A program made the translations under genes and the position numbers. A stretch of 43,623 bases of DNA. Origin: Verrucomicrobiota bacterium (lineage in GTDB: Bacteria > Verrucomicrobiota > Verrucomicrobiia > Verrucomicrobiales > Verrucomicrobiaceae). Below, piece by piece: positions 7,471 through 15,904 of this stretch (its first letter is position 1; the number at the start of each line of letters is the position of its first letter). Location: positions 1 to 43,623 of the forward strand of contig CAUJJC010000160.1 of the NCBI GenBank assembly GCA_963204975.1, written 5' to 3'. Under the pieces are notes generated by a model, which was given only the letters and a program-made list of their open reading frames with translations, was not told the DNA's origin and searched no databases.

Positions 7471-8318
7471 CCACGATCCACAGGTTTTGTCACCAGGCGA
7501 TGGCCACCGAGTTTGAGGTGGTGATAGCCCAGCCAGACATCACTCCAGGACGGGCACGACAAGCGGCGGCAGCGGTGTTCAATGAGGTGGATCGGCTGGA
7601 ACAAGAGTTGAGCCGGTTTCGCCCGACGAGTGAGATGTGGCGGATCAGCCTTCTGAGGAAAGGTGAAAGCACCGGGCTCGACTTTGCAGCCTGGGATTGC
7701 CTGAGCCTCGCCAAAGCAGTTCATGCAGAGACTGCTGGGGCATTCGATGTGACGATGGGTCCCCTGATGAAGCTCTGGAGGAACCCAGATGGATCCCCCC
7801 GCGTGCTGATGGATGGCGAGATAGAACAAGTGCGCGGGAGAATAGGGATGGACAAGTTTAGTCTCGATCCTGAAGGTCTTCGGATCGTTGTCTATGCGGA
7901 TGAGATTATCTTTGATTTGGGTGCAGTTGGGAAGGGCTATGCACTGGATCAGGCGGTCAGAATATTGGAAGAGGAAGAGGTGACGTGCGCGCTGGTCAAT
8001 GCTGGCGAGAGCACGATCGTTGGTATCGGTTCGCCACCTGATGAGGAAGGTTGGCCCGTTGAGTTGCACCTGGAGGAGTTTAGAATGGTGAACCTCAAGG
8101 GGGATTCACTGAGCTGTTCCGGGTTCGCCGTGCAGGGGAATCACATCATGAATCCACGGACCCTTTCGCCAGTGGCGATGAAGGGCGAGCGCAGCTACGT
8201 GCTAGCCCCCACGGCAGCGATGTCGGACGCACTTTCTACGGCGTTCATGGTGATGTCGGACGAGGAAGTTAAAGACTTCTGCCAGAGGCATCCGCAGGTA
8301 AGCGCCATCGGGCGATGA
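7467..8318 (+). CDS. apbE: FAD:protein FMN transferase, ApbE family
   Basis: A 283-residue protein with the ApbE core: DLGAVGKGYALDQA (usual DLGxxxKGYAxD), CALVNAGES (usual NAGGD, so the second Gly-Asp is changed), GNHIMNPRT and AMSDALSTAFMVM, whose Asp and Thr/Ser bind the metal and flavin in the family. It covalently attaches FMN to Ser/Thr of target flavoproteins, using FAD. Unlike many ApbE proteins it has no signal peptide or lipobox, so it should be cytoplasmic. The C-terminus stops soon after the last core strand. ATG 7467 is preferred because it overlaps the previous stop (ATGA); no RnfG/NqrC-like target is in the window. Confidence 0.88.
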   Translation: MTTIHRFCHQAMATEFEVVIAQPDITPGRARQAAAAVFNEVDRLEQELSRFRPTSEMWRISLLRKGESTGLDFAAWDCLSLAKAVHAETAGAFDVTMGPLMKLWRNPDGSPRVLMDGEIEQVRGRIGMDKFSLDPEGLRIVVYADEIIFDLGAVGKGYALDQAVRILEEEEVTCALVNAGESTIVGIGSPPDEEGWPVELHLEEFRMVNLKGDSLSCSGFAVQGNHIMNPRTLSPVAMKGERSYVLAPTAAMSDALSTAFMVMSDEEVKDFCQRHPQVSAIGR

Positions 8319-8393
8319 GGCATTGTTTGGCTGCTCCCGAAAGTTAGGCTGCGAATAAATTTTGCACTCGTGTGCCGCAAATTTAAAAAAGAG

Positions 8394-8410
8394 ATCAAGT
8401 TTGACTTGAT
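8394..8410. promoter_or_regulatory. Palindrome 1 upstream of marR (candidate operator)
   Basis: ATCAAGT TTG ACTTGAT is a perfect inverted repeat with 7-base arms and a 3-base centre. Size and symmetry fit a MarR-family dimer site. It contains TTGACT (8401-8406), which could be a -35 element, and shares the ACTTGAnATT core with palindrome 2. Confidence 0.6.
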
Positions 8411-8477
8411 ATTCGAGGGTGGTTGAGTATTCTAACTGCGTAGAAATCACCCGAGAATGTTATCTATTTATTAAAAC

Positions 8478-8498
8478 TATAATTTCACTTGAAATTAT
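8478..8498 (+). promoter_or_regulatory. marR promoter -10 box overlapped by palindrome 2
   Basis: ATAATTTCACTTGAAATTAT (8479-8498) is a perfect palindrome with 9-base arms around CT. A consensus -10 box TATAAT (8478-8483) overlaps its left arm, so a bound repressor would block RNA polymerase. A further single half-site TAATTTCA lies at 8534-8541. No good -35 was found 17 bases upstream. The whole 8319-8561 gap is AT-rich compared with the rest of the window and holds no gene. Confidence 0.6.
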
Positions 8499-8561
8499 TC
8501 TGCGTTGTGTTATCATCTGCATCAGTCTGATTGTAATTTCAAAAAATTAACTCCCCCGACC

Positions 8562-9017
8562 ATGTCAGCCCTCAATGGAACCAAACTCCCGCCCCGCGAC
8601 CACGCGAAATTAGCGGATTTTATATTGTTCAGCCAGCGCGAGTTCCTGCTGAACCTCTCGAGGGACCTTAACAAGGATAATATCTCCTTCGCTCAGTTTT
8701 TCCTCCTCAGCTACCTTTCCACTTCGAAGGAACTGACGATGACAGACATCGCCCGCAAGATGGGTCACTCCACCGCAGCCGCGACAGGGCTCGTAGATCG
8801 CCTTGAAAAGCTAGGCTACATGGAGCGCACCCACGCCATTGATGATCGCCGTAAGGTGCTCGTTCGAATCACTGCCAAGGGCGTGGACCTCGTGAGCCGA
8901 CTGCGCGATGAACTCCAGTCTCGCATTGCTGAGGCGATGGAAGAAACGCAGACCGCAGATGCGGGCAGCTTTATCTCCGCGTATCGCAAACTCGATGACG
9001 CCGTAGTTCCCCGCTAA
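8562..9017 (+). CDS. MarR-family transcriptional regulator
   Basis: A 151-residue protein with the winged helix-turn-helix of the MarR family. The recognition part is TDIARKMGHSTAAATGLVDR, and the wing follows as THAIDDRRKVLVRITAKG, including the DxR turn typical of the family. ATG 8562 is preferred to a GTG at 8505 because the conserved part starts shortly after it and the GTG frame would read through the operator region. Two palindromes and a TATAAT box upstream suggest self-repression. A terminator follows the gene, so it is probably transcribed alone. The ligand is unknown; MarR proteins often respond to aromatic or oxidising compounds. Confidence 0.9.
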   Translation: MSALNGTKLPPRDHAKLADFILFSQREFLLNLSRDLNKDNISFAQFFLLSYLSTSKELTMTDIARKMGHSTAAATGLVDRLEKLGYMERTHAIDDRRKVLVRITAKGVDLVSRLRDELQSRIAEAMEETQTADAGSFISAYRKLDDAVVPR

Positions 9018-9040
9018 GCAACAATCATTCTGATTTCGAA

Positions 9041-9081
9041 AGTCCGATCCGCTCCTCCGAGTTGATCGGACTTTTTGTTTT
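9041..9081 (+). terminator. Intrinsic terminator after marR
   Basis: AGTCCGATC (9041-9049) pairs perfectly with GATCGGACT (9064-9072), and a T-run TTTTGTTTT (9073-9081) follows. It lies 23 bases after the marR stop and separates it from the next gene. Confidence 0.9.
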
Positions 9082-9092
9082 CTCCCTGCTTT

Positions 9093-9749
9093 ATGGATCA
9101 TCCTGACTGGATTACATTCCCTGCTTTGTCAGCTTTGTCTCATCGGTTCGTGCTGAGGCATCCCAGTCTCTCGATGAAAGTTGATCGCCAGGAGGCACTT
9201 GAACGACTTCGCCCCTGGCATCAGAGGCAAATTGAGGCACTCGGATACGAGGTGAGTGATCTGCGCACTGCTGAGCAAGTGCATGGCTCCCTAGTCGTGC
9301 GAGTAGATGCGAAAAGTGCGGGCCTCACTCCGGCTGCGGACGGCCTCATCACGAATGATTCATCGGTGATTCTGGGCATCTATGTGGCTGACTGCGGGGC
9401 TATTTACCTTCATGATACCCGACGGCACGCGATTGGATTGGTGCATTCCGGGAAGAATGGCACGGAATTGGGTATCGTTCCCACAGCGATCCAGGCAATG
9501 ACGAGAGAGTTCGGATCGCAGGCGTCCGACATCGTGGTGCAGGTGAGCCCCTGCATCCGACCACCGCGTTACGAAATCGATTTTGCCTCAGGTATTTCCG
9601 AGCAATGCATGGCGATTGGGGTGATGATCGAACATTATCATGATTGCGCACTCTGCACGGCGCAAGATTTGGAACGATTTTACTCCTACCGTGCCGAAAA
9701 AGGGCAGACGGGTCGGATGCTCGCCTTGCTAAGTCTTCGCCGGTCTTGA
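9093..9749 (+). CDS. pgeF: PgeF/YfiH-type laccase-fold protein (purine nucleoside or peptidoglycan-editing hydrolase)
   Basis: A 218-residue protein of the multicopper polyphenol oxidase/YfiH family. The three metal ligands known for E. coli YfiH are present: His64 in EQVHG, Cys101 in VADCG and His118 in GLVHSG. Other family blocks are ADGLITND, SPCIRPPRYEIDF and YSYRAEKGQTGRML. The loop after the third ligand reads HSGKNG rather than the usual HAGWRG, so substrate contacts may differ. Relatives act on purine nucleosides or remove wrong residues from peptidoglycan precursors; which applies here cannot be told. ATG 9093 follows the terminator T-run by 11 bases, so the promoter would have to overlap the terminator region. 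Confidence 0.82.
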   Translation: MDHPDWITFPALSALSHRFVLRHPSLSMKVDRQEALERLRPWHQRQIEALGYEVSDLRTAEQVHGSLVVRVDAKSAGLTPAADGLITNDSSVILGIYVADCGAIYLHDTRRHAIGLVHSGKNGTELGIVPTAIQAMTREFGSQASDIVVQVSPCIRPPRYEIDFASGISEQCMAIGVMIEHYHDCALCTAQDLERFYSYRAEKGQTGRMLALLSLRRS

Positions 9750-9783
9750 TGCAGGACGAGGAAACGCTACTCCTTGCGATCCC

Positions 9784-10641
9784 ATGAGCCCGCCCTTCCC
9801 TTCCCTTGTCCTGAGTGCCCCAGCGAAGATCAATCTTTGGCTGCGGATTTTGGGCAAGCGTGATGACGGCTTCCACGACATTGAGACCCGCATGTGCCCG
9901 ATCTCGGTGGCCGATGAGGTCACGATTCAAGCCAAATCCGATGATGCTGAGACAACGCTGACATGCTCGGATACCTCGTTGCCGCTCGACGGATCGAACC
10001 TCGCCCTCAAAGCCCTGAGAGCTTTCGAACAGCAGACGGGAATTCGGAGGTCGTGGAGCATTCACTTGGAAAAACGCATTCCCTCGGGTGCTGGCCTTGG
10101 CGGGGGGAGCAGTGATGCTGCCGCCGTGCTCAAGGGACTGAATCAGCTCACGGGTGCGCCTTTGAGCCAGGCTGACTTGTGCGCCATCGCTGGCACCATC
10201 GGATCAGACATTCCGTTTTTTATCCACCATTCCACCTGTGATGCCACCGGGCGTGGAGAGCTGGTGGTGCCTGTAAGCTTCCCGCATCGGCTGACGCTGC
10301 TTCTAATCAAGCCACCGTTCGGTGTGCCCACTCCATGGGCTTACAGACAGTGGTCTATCTCCCAAGAGATTCCAGGCGTCAGGTATTCGCTTCAAGAATG
10401 CCCCTGGGGCGACATGGTGAATGACTTGGAGCGTCCTGTGTTTGCCAAGCACATGCTTCTGCCCGCATTGAAGACTTGGCTGCTCCAGCAAGGTGAAACC
10501 CGAGCGGCGCTCATGTCAGGCTCAGGCTCCACCATGTTTGCCATCGTTGATGATGAGCCAACGGGGCACTTGCTAGCAAGTCGCGCGCGGGAATGGATCG
10601 GCGACACGGCATGGATTCATCTGGCCCACACTCTGCCCTGA
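9784..10641 (+). CDS. ispE: 4-diphosphocytidyl-2-C-methyl-D-erythritol kinase
   Basis: A 285-residue GHMP kinase. It has the N-terminal SAPAKINLWLRILGKRDDGFH block (AKIN lysine at residue 15), the ATP loop PSGAGLGGGSSDAA (100-113, Asp111 catalytic) and the C-terminal GHMP motif SGSGSTMFAI. It phosphorylates CDP-methylerythritol in the cytoplasm, the fourth step of the MEP pathway to isoprenoids. Length matches the family (about 280-300). It lies 34 bases after the PgeF-like gene on the same strand and converges, with a 16-base gap, on the outer-membrane barrel gene. No other MEP genes are in the window. Confidence 0.95.
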   Translation: MSPPFPSLVLSAPAKINLWLRILGKRDDGFHDIETRMCPISVADEVTIQAKSDDAETTLTCSDTSLPLDGSNLALKALRAFEQQTGIRRSWSIHLEKRIPSGAGLGGGSSDAAAVLKGLNQLTGAPLSQADLCAIAGTIGSDIPFFIHHSTCDATGRGELVVPVSFPHRLTLLLIKPPFGVPTPWAYRQWSISQEIPGVRYSLQECPWGDMVNDLERPVFAKHMLLPALKTWLLQQGETRAALMSGSGSTMFAIVDDEPTGHLLASRAREWIGDTAWIHLAHTLP

Positions 10642-10657
10642 GTTGAGCGGATCTAGC

Positions 10658-11746
10658 TTAGAAAGTCTTGCCGATCATCACACCAACGGTGAGCGCATCG
10701 AGATCCACATTCACCTTCGAGGGGCCGATATGGGCCTCAAGTCCCTGGCTCCAGTCATATCGAACGAAGGCTGAAACGTGCCAGTCATTTGTCAGTGAAC
10801 GATGAACCGCCGCCTGGAGAAAGCCACCGAAGAGAGCCTCCGTTTGAGCGTCCCGATCCAGCCAGCTTTTGATCTCCTCACCGTTCTTGATAAGACTCTC
10901 CTGCTGCGATGCCTCCCAACGGGCAACATTCACAGCCACTCCGGCAGACGCCTGGATACCCCAGTGGCCCCGGTGCCACTCGAGTGTGGGCCCAAGACTG
11001 AACGTGAGAAGATTCAATTCAAAGGATTGCCTCACACGATTGCTGTAACGGTCATCTTCCGCGCCTGAGGTGCCATACACGCGTGAACTCGGAGACGCAG
11101 GCAACGTAGGGCCAGGTCCCGCAAAATCTCCATAGTAAGGCCCGGCAGGAGGAAGCAGCCCGCCGAGATCGTAGCTATCCGTCACGGTGCGAACCTGACT
11201 GGTGTGGGTGGCTGCAAAGGTGCTTCCGCTCTGCTCGGCATCGAACTGCGCGTAGAAAAAGCTACCGAGGAGAGACCACGACCATTCAACGTTCAAGCGA
11301 TGAATCCACTCTGCTTGCAGCGTTGGACCAAACCCATCGAGATTCTCCTCGCTCCAATCGCCCGAAGTGCTGGTGAACTCCGTATGGTTGACGGACCCGC
11401 CGTCACCTTGAAACACGAGGTAATTGCCCTGCAACTGCGAATCTGCCTCGTAGCCCCAGAACCAAGTGCTCCCCGTGATCGGAGTATTCGGGTCAGGGTT
11501 GACGTAGCCATTGCGATAGCTACGCAACGCTGCCCCCGAGTCTGGTCCGGCTGAGCCCATCGTATTGAAATCAGATCCCAGTCGAGGAAGAAGAAATCCA
11601 GCGGATCGAGTTCCCAAGTGCCAGTTCAAATCGCCAATCTGACGATAGGCAGCACCTGCGGAGAATCGCCAAAAGGAAGGTTCTTCAGATCGAAGAGTCG
11701 TCACTCCGAAAGACAAAAACAACAGCAGGGCAGGGAGGCGCATCAT
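10658..11746 (-). CDS. Outer-membrane beta-barrel protein
   Basis: A 362-residue protein. The start is set at the MMRLPALLLFLSFG signal peptide (11746); longer frames upstream only read the antisense of the next gene. After cleavage near TLRSEE the chain shows alternating polar/hydrophobic strands rich in Trp, Tyr and Gly, such as YRQIGDLNWHLGTRSAGF and WSWSLLGSFFYAQFD. It ends in a terminal Phe (VGVMIGKTF), the usual signal for barrel insertion. It is most like OMP-type barrels of unknown role that occur in verrucomicrobia. The gene is 139 bases behind the GT-C gene on the same strand, so it may be the last gene of that unit or have its own promoter. Confidence 0.78.
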   Translation of the reverse strand: MMRLPALLLFLSFGVTTLRSEEPSFWRFSAGAAYRQIGDLNWHLGTRSAGFLLPRLGSDFNTMGSAGPDSGAALRSYRNGYVNPDPNTPITGSTWFWGYEADSQLQGNYLVFQGDGGSVNHTEFTSTSGDWSEENLDGFGPTLQAEWIHRLNVEWSWSLLGSFFYAQFDAEQSGSTFAATHTSQVRTVTDSYDLGGLLPPAGPYYGDFAGPGPTLPASPSSRVYGTSGAEDDRYSNRVRQSFELNLLTFSLGPTLEWHRGHWGIQASAGVAVNVARWEASQQESLIKNGEEIKSWLDRDAQTEALFGGFLQAAVHRSLTNDWHVSAFVRYDWSQGLEAHIGPSKVNVDLDALTVGVMIGKTF

Positions 11747-11885
11747 GGCGGTATGATTGTGGATCGTTGTTAATGGGCAGAGTGTTTTTGAGGGCACTTG
11801 TGAAAAGAGTGAGCTTTGGTCGAAGCGGCGTTGAATGGCGGGAAAGTGTCTCCGTGATCGTCTCGAACTGAATGAAGTGATCCGG

Positions 11886-13421
11886 TTACGCCTTGAAATA
11901 GGGGAAGCGGAGGATCTCGACGAGTCGCCACCCAATGGCACCCACCAGCAGCCAGATGGCGATCTGGTAGGCGTAGAAGAACCAGGGGGCGGCCTCGCGG
12001 CGGCGGGCGCGATGGACGAGGCTTTCGCATCCCCACACGAGGCTGAGCACGAGCGGGTAATAGAGCGAGAGCATGAAGCGGTCGCCGCGGCCGATTGGAT
12101 GATACCAGCCGTAGGCGAGTGAGAAACCAACGAAGGCACCCACGACAAAAAGCACCTGTGTGGTGGTCTCGGGGTGGAGTCGTTGGGCGGCGTGAGCGGG
12201 CTTGGGGGTGGCGAAGCGCAGGGCGATGATGAAGCCCGCAAATATCAGCACAAGCCAGCCAAGGTAGAGCCCGCGAAGCTCCAGCACGCCTTTCCATGGT
12301 TTCGGGTTCTTCTTGCTCCGCGTGGTGTAGCCGGGCCAGAGAAGTTCGGTTAGCTTGGCCTTGGTGCCCTCGACGAGACGATCCACCATCTGCTGCGAGG
12401 TGTGCGTGGCGGCATAGGTTTTGAATGAAGGCTTTTGTTCGGGTGGGATGGCTAGCAGCTTGTCCTTCGTATTGTGCGCGCCCATCCAGGTGTAGCCCTG
12501 GCTGTCGAAGTCATCGAACCACATCCAGTAACTGGGGAAGCTGTGAAATGGATCACCGAAGATCTTGGCAGAGTAGCTCAGACGCGGGCCGACGGTCATG
12601 AGGAAACAGAAGCCGAGGATGAAGAGGGCAAGCCAGTGATTGCGACGAAGCCAGAGCGTGGTGCCGCCATCGGGAGCGGTGCGCCGGGCTTCGATCCAGC
12701 CCCAGGCCCAGCGCAGGGTGGCGATGCCGACGTAGCACATCAACAGCGGCTGCACGCTGCCTTTAGCCAAGTAGGCGAGCCCGCCCGTGACGCCGATGAT
12801 GGCGTGCATCCAGAGCGAGTTCTTCTGCAAGGCGAGCAGGCAGGCCACCCAAGTGATGCCGAAGAGGACGAAGTAAAGTGGCTCGGGCTGGAAGTAGGCG
12901 GTGCGGGGGAGTAGTGCGCCAAACCCGGCGAGCATCACGACCACCAAGCTGCCGCCGATGGAGAATTGGCGGGCGCATCCGACGCCGAGGATGATGAGCG
13001 CACCGAGGGTCCAGCCGACATGAAACCAGCGGCCGCGATTGAAGAACTCGCGGTCTTTTTCGGTGACCTCGGTCTCACCGGAGATGACGTGGTCTTTGTC
13101 TGCCAGCCATGCGGCGATCCATGGCCAGAGGGGATTCACCACGCCATCGGTGCGGTGCGGGAACCAGTTTTTGATCGGTTCGCTCACGCCCTTGGAGAAG
13201 TCGGGCTTGAGGTCGTCGCGCGTGATGAGCGCGAGCTTCATGTTGTGCTTCTGATCGCCGCCGAGGATGCGTTTGTCCGTTGTGTTCGTCTGAGTGATGA
13301 GCAAGCCGCCCACCTTCACGTAGGCGAGGGCGATCAGCAGCAGTGCCAGAGCAAGGGCCAGCCAGCGTCCTGCTCGCAGCCACCAGCGCTGATAGGTATG
13401 AATGGCCGCGTTCGACAGCAT
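11886..13421 (-). CDS. Multi-pass GT-C glycosyltransferase-like membrane protein
   Basis: A 511-residue integral membrane protein. The first hydrophobic segment is at about residues 16-36, and about ten more are spread to the C-terminus. The large first outer loop contains HRTDGVVNPLWPWIAAWL, which fits the conserved acidic loop of GT39/ArnT-like GT-C enzymes. It would use a polyprenyl-linked sugar at the periplasmic face. It starts only 12 bases behind the stop of the OmpA-family gene, so both are probably one transcript. It is not closely similar to the GT-C protein at 5857. The substrate is unknown; a non-enzymatic membrane protein of the same fold is possible. Confidence 0.68.
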   Translation of the reverse strand: MLSNAAIHTYQRWWLRAGRWLALALALLLIALAYVKVGGLLITQTNTTDKRILGGDQKHNMKLALITRDDLKPDFSKGVSEPIKNWFPHRTDGVVNPLWPWIAAWLADKDHVISGETEVTEKDREFFNRGRWFHVGWTLGALIILGVGCARQFSIGGSLVVVMLAGFGALLPRTAYFQPEPLYFVLFGITWVACLLALQKNSLWMHAIIGVTGGLAYLAKGSVQPLLMCYVGIATLRWAWGWIEARRTAPDGGTTLWLRRNHWLALFILGFCFLMTVGPRLSYSAKIFGDPFHSFPSYWMWFDDFDSQGYTWMGAHNTKDKLLAIPPEQKPSFKTYAATHTSQQMVDRLVEGTKAKLTELLWPGYTTRSKKNPKPWKGVLELRGLYLGWLVLIFAGFIIALRFATPKPAHAAQRLHPETTTQVLFVVGAFVGFSLAYGWYHPIGRGDRFMLSLYYPLVLSLVWGCESLVHRARRREAAPWFFYAYQIAIWLLVGAIGWRLVEILRFPYFKA

Positions 13422-13433
13422 GAGGAACGACGA

Positions 13434-14516
13434 TTAACGAGGCCTGACTTTGATTTCCACGCGCCGATTGATCGACTGCTGATCCTTGTCAGCATTGGGG
13501 TTGGCAATGGGGCGGCTCTCGCCCATGCCGACGGCGCGAATGCGATCCGAGGTGAGGCGAAGCGATGTCATGAGCCACTCGACCACGGCGGCGGCACGAC
13601 GTTGGCTGAGGTCGAGATTGGACTGGTCGGAACCAATCGAATCGGTGTGCCCTTCGATGATGAACAGGGACTGCGGGTTCTTCTGAATGAGGAAGCCAAG
13701 CTTCATCAGGCTGAGCCGCGCACCGTCGGCGAGCTGGTCGCTGCCGAAGTCGAAAAGGAGGTCTGTCGGCATCAGGATCGGATCAGTGCTGCCACCGACT
13801 TGTCCGCCGCCGGCGAGCAGTTCATCTAGATTGCTGAAGCCGCGAACCTTGGTGTTGGCTGCCGTGCGGGCGTTGCCGTCGCCGAGGCTGTCGAGCAACT
13901 CCATGCCGATCTTCTGGTCGCCTTTGCCTAACGGATTGGCGTCGAGCACCATCTGCTTGCTGGACACAGGTTTGGACAAAACGGAACTCTTCACGGCGGC
14001 CATCGCGCTGGCCACATCGGCTTGCGAAGGACCGGCAGGAGGTGCGGCGGCCATGGCCTCGGCCAAGGCGGACACGTTGGCGCGCATGTTGCCCTTCTTC
14101 TCATCGGGCGTGGTGGCGCGCACGAGATTTTGGATCTCCTTCACATTAGGCGAGAGGTCGATCTCCTGATTTTCGGGAATCATGCTGGCCTTGTCGAAGG
14201 CATCGAGGTCGGGCTTGAAGGCTTCAATGTCCGGCTTGTTGACGGGTGCGATGTCCTTGGGGATGTCGCGGATGGTTTCCTGCTGCTTGAGCAGCTCGGG
14301 ATTGATCTTGAGCCGGTCGGGCATGATGCGCTCTTCGAAGGTGGTCGGAGCGGCGCTCCAGCCGAGATTCTCGAAGCACCAGATCAGCACGCCGTGGAAG
14401 GCAAAGGAGAGAATCACGGCGAGCATGATCCACCACTTCAGTGCCCAGTCCTGCCGGGAACGGAATCCAGAATCGCGGGCCGCATTGCCCCAGTCGTAGC
14501 TTTTGGTTGAAGCCAT
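13434..14516 (-). CDS. OmpA/MotB-family peptidoglycan-binding membrane protein
   Basis: A 360-residue protein with a short basic N-terminus, one membrane anchor (about residues 29-50, WWIMLAVILSFAFHGVLIW) and a long periplasmic linker. The C-terminal OmpA-like domain occupies about the last 125 residues: LLFDFGSDQL, IIEGHTDSIGSDQSN, LSQRRAAAVVEWL, VGMGESRPIANP and SINRRVEIKVRP. The Asp and Arg that hold the peptidoglycan diaminopimelate are present. It is an inner-membrane anchored, TonB- or MotB-like architecture, not an outer-membrane barrel. ATG 14516 (MASTKSYDW) is chosen; a frame 14 residues longer exists. It heads the minus-strand unit with the GT-C gene. Confidence 0.87.
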   Translation of the reverse strand: MASTKSYDWGNAARDSGFRSRQDWALKWWIMLAVILSFAFHGVLIWCFENLGWSAAPTTFEERIMPDRLKINPELLKQQETIRDIPKDIAPVNKPDIEAFKPDLDAFDKASMIPENQEIDLSPNVKEIQNLVRATTPDEKKGNMRANVSALAEAMAAAPPAGPSQADVASAMAAVKSSVLSKPVSSKQMVLDANPLGKGDQKIGMELLDSLGDGNARTAANTKVRGFSNLDELLAGGGQVGGSTDPILMPTDLLFDFGSDQLADGARLSLMKLGFLIQKNPQSLFIIEGHTDSIGSDQSNLDLSQRRAAAVVEWLMTSLRLTSDRIRAVGMGESRPIANPNADKDQQSINRRVEIKVRPR

Positions 14517-14695
14517 GGCGCGGAGTCTAGCACGCGAGTTCCGAGTGGCGAGTTGCAAGTTTTTGGCGATGGACGAGGCGGAATTCTCCGCCGATCCTTG
14601 GACAAGATTGACCGACTTGACGCGATTGGAAGGGAGGAGCCTGTCGATGAATCGTTGTAGCTGATCTACTGTCCCACCGTCCTACTGTTTCACTG

Positions 14696-15325
14696 ATGCG
14701 CTCTCGTCTCTGGCTTCTCATCCTGCTACTCCTGGCGAGCATCATTGTGCCCTTCATGATCTGGGGGGAACAATTTGATGCGGCGCTGAGCCTGGAGGGC
14801 GCGAAAGGTTGGATGGAGCGCTACGGCGCGTGGGCGTGGCTGGCGGGGATCGTGCTGCTGTGTGCAGACATCGTGCTGCCGGTGCCGAGCACGATCGTGA
14901 TGTCGGCTCTCGGGTTGATGTATGGCTGGTGGTTGGGCGGCTTGATCGCGTCTGCAGGTTCGTTTTTGTCCGGTCTGATCGCGTATGCGGCGTGTCGGCT
15001 CGCGGGGCATCGGGCGGCGGAATGGATCGCGGGAGCCGATGGCATCGCGAAGGCTGAGCGCATGTTCGAGAAGCACGGCGGCTGGCTGGTGGCGCTGTCG
15101 CGCTCGTTGCCGGTGCTGCCTGAGGCGTTGGCTTGCCTGGCGGGGCTGGTGCGGATGCCGTGGAAGACGTTCACGATCGCGCTGGGCTGCGGCACGCTGC
15201 CGCTGGGGTTCACGTTTGCAGCGATTGGCGCGATCGGTGTGGATCGTCCGGGACTGACGATTGCGCTCAGCATCGCGGTGCCAGCAGTGCTGTGGCTGAT
15301 CGCGGGGCGGGTGATGAAACGCTGA
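14696..15325 (+). CDS. VTT/DedA-family membrane protein
   Basis: A 209-residue membrane protein with about five hydrophobic segments. The SNARE-associated/VTT domain is recognisable by the re-entrant loop around VLPVPSTIVMSALGLMYGWW and the Arg/Pro motif SRSLPVLPEALACLAGLVRMPW. Relatives (DedA, YqjA, TMEM41B) move or scramble lipids or act with proton coupling to keep the envelope intact. The 179-base gap to the divergent OmpA-family gene holds low-complexity CTACTGT-type sequence and the promoters. It ends immediately before the convergent chorismate-lyase-like gene (stop to stop, no gap). Its substrate is unknown. Confidence 0.82.
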   Translation: MRSRLWLLILLLLASIIVPFMIWGEQFDAALSLEGAKGWMERYGAWAWLAGIVLLCADIVLPVPSTIVMSALGLMYGWWLGGLIASAGSFLSGLIAYAACRLAGHRAAEWIAGADGIAKAERMFEKHGGWLVALSRSLPVLPEALACLAGLVRMPWKTFTIALGCGTLPLGFTFAAIGAIGVDRPGLTIALSIAVPAVLWLIAGRVMKR

Positions 15326-15904
15326 CTACGCTGTCGCGCGCGGCAGCACCTCCACCACATCGGCCAGCGTTTTGCCGCTCGCGTGGCGCAGTTCGTTGCA
15401 GCGACCGTAGAGCGTTTCGCCTTCGGTGGCGTCGAGCAGTTCGGCAAGGCGGTGATCAATCTTGATGCGGAAGTAGCCACGCGGATGGCTGCTGTGCGGC
15501 ACGGCTTGTTCTTCGAGGATGCCGCCGAAGGGGCGCTTTCCTTCGATCACGAGGCGGCGGGCTTCTTCAGGCAGGAGTTCAAGGTGGATGCCGATGGCAC
15601 CAAACTCGACCGCCTTGGCGTCGCGCAGCAACTTCAACACCGAAGCGCGGACGTAATACTCGCCGATTTTTCCTTTGCCATGCACGTCCAGGAAGATGCC
15701 GCTGCCGTGGTGATCGCGCAGGCGCGGCGTCATGTCCGTGTCATGCACGAGCAGGTGCCGCTCCTCGGCTGGCATTTCCTCCGGCTGGATGAACGTGATC
15801 TGCGGTCGCGTGCTGCCGAGTCCGTAAAAAAAGATGAGCGGGGCGAGGTGGTCGAGATGCAGGGCGCTCTCGTGGCTCCGGGCGGCATCAAGTGTAGCGG
15901 GCAT
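15326..15904 (-). CDS. Chorismate-lyase-like protein (UbiC/DUF98 fold)
   Basis: A 192-residue soluble protein. No family is named with certainty, but its C-terminal half lines up by eye with UbiC. RPFGGIL (124-130) matches the PLGRxL block. YGRCNELRHASGKTLADVVE (166-185) plus EVLP matches the last GRRSxLRLSGxPLLLTELFLP-like block, placing Glu186 where UbiC has its product-binding Glu155. An Arg pair (61/63) lies near the place of UbiC Arg76. UbiC makes 4-hydroxybenzoate and pyruvate from chorismate. The start overlaps the end of the radical SAM gene by 17 bases, so the two are made together. The actual substrate is unproven; no ubiquinone genes are nearby. Confidence 0.55.
   Translation of the reverse strand: MPATLDAARSHESALHLDHLAPLIFFYGLGSTRPQITFIQPEEMPAEERHLLVHDTDMTPRLRDHHGSGIFLDVHGKGKIGEYYVRASVLKLLRDAKAVEFGAIGIHLELLPEEARRLVIEGKRPFGGILEEQAVPHSSHPRGYFRIKIDHRLAELLDATEGETLYGRCNELRHASGKTLADVVEVLPRATA

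Noticed and set aside
11747..12241. N-terminal extension of the outer-membrane barrel frame
   Set aside because: This part is antisense to the GT-C gene and is Ser/Pro/Arg-rich; the signal peptide at 11746 marks the true start.
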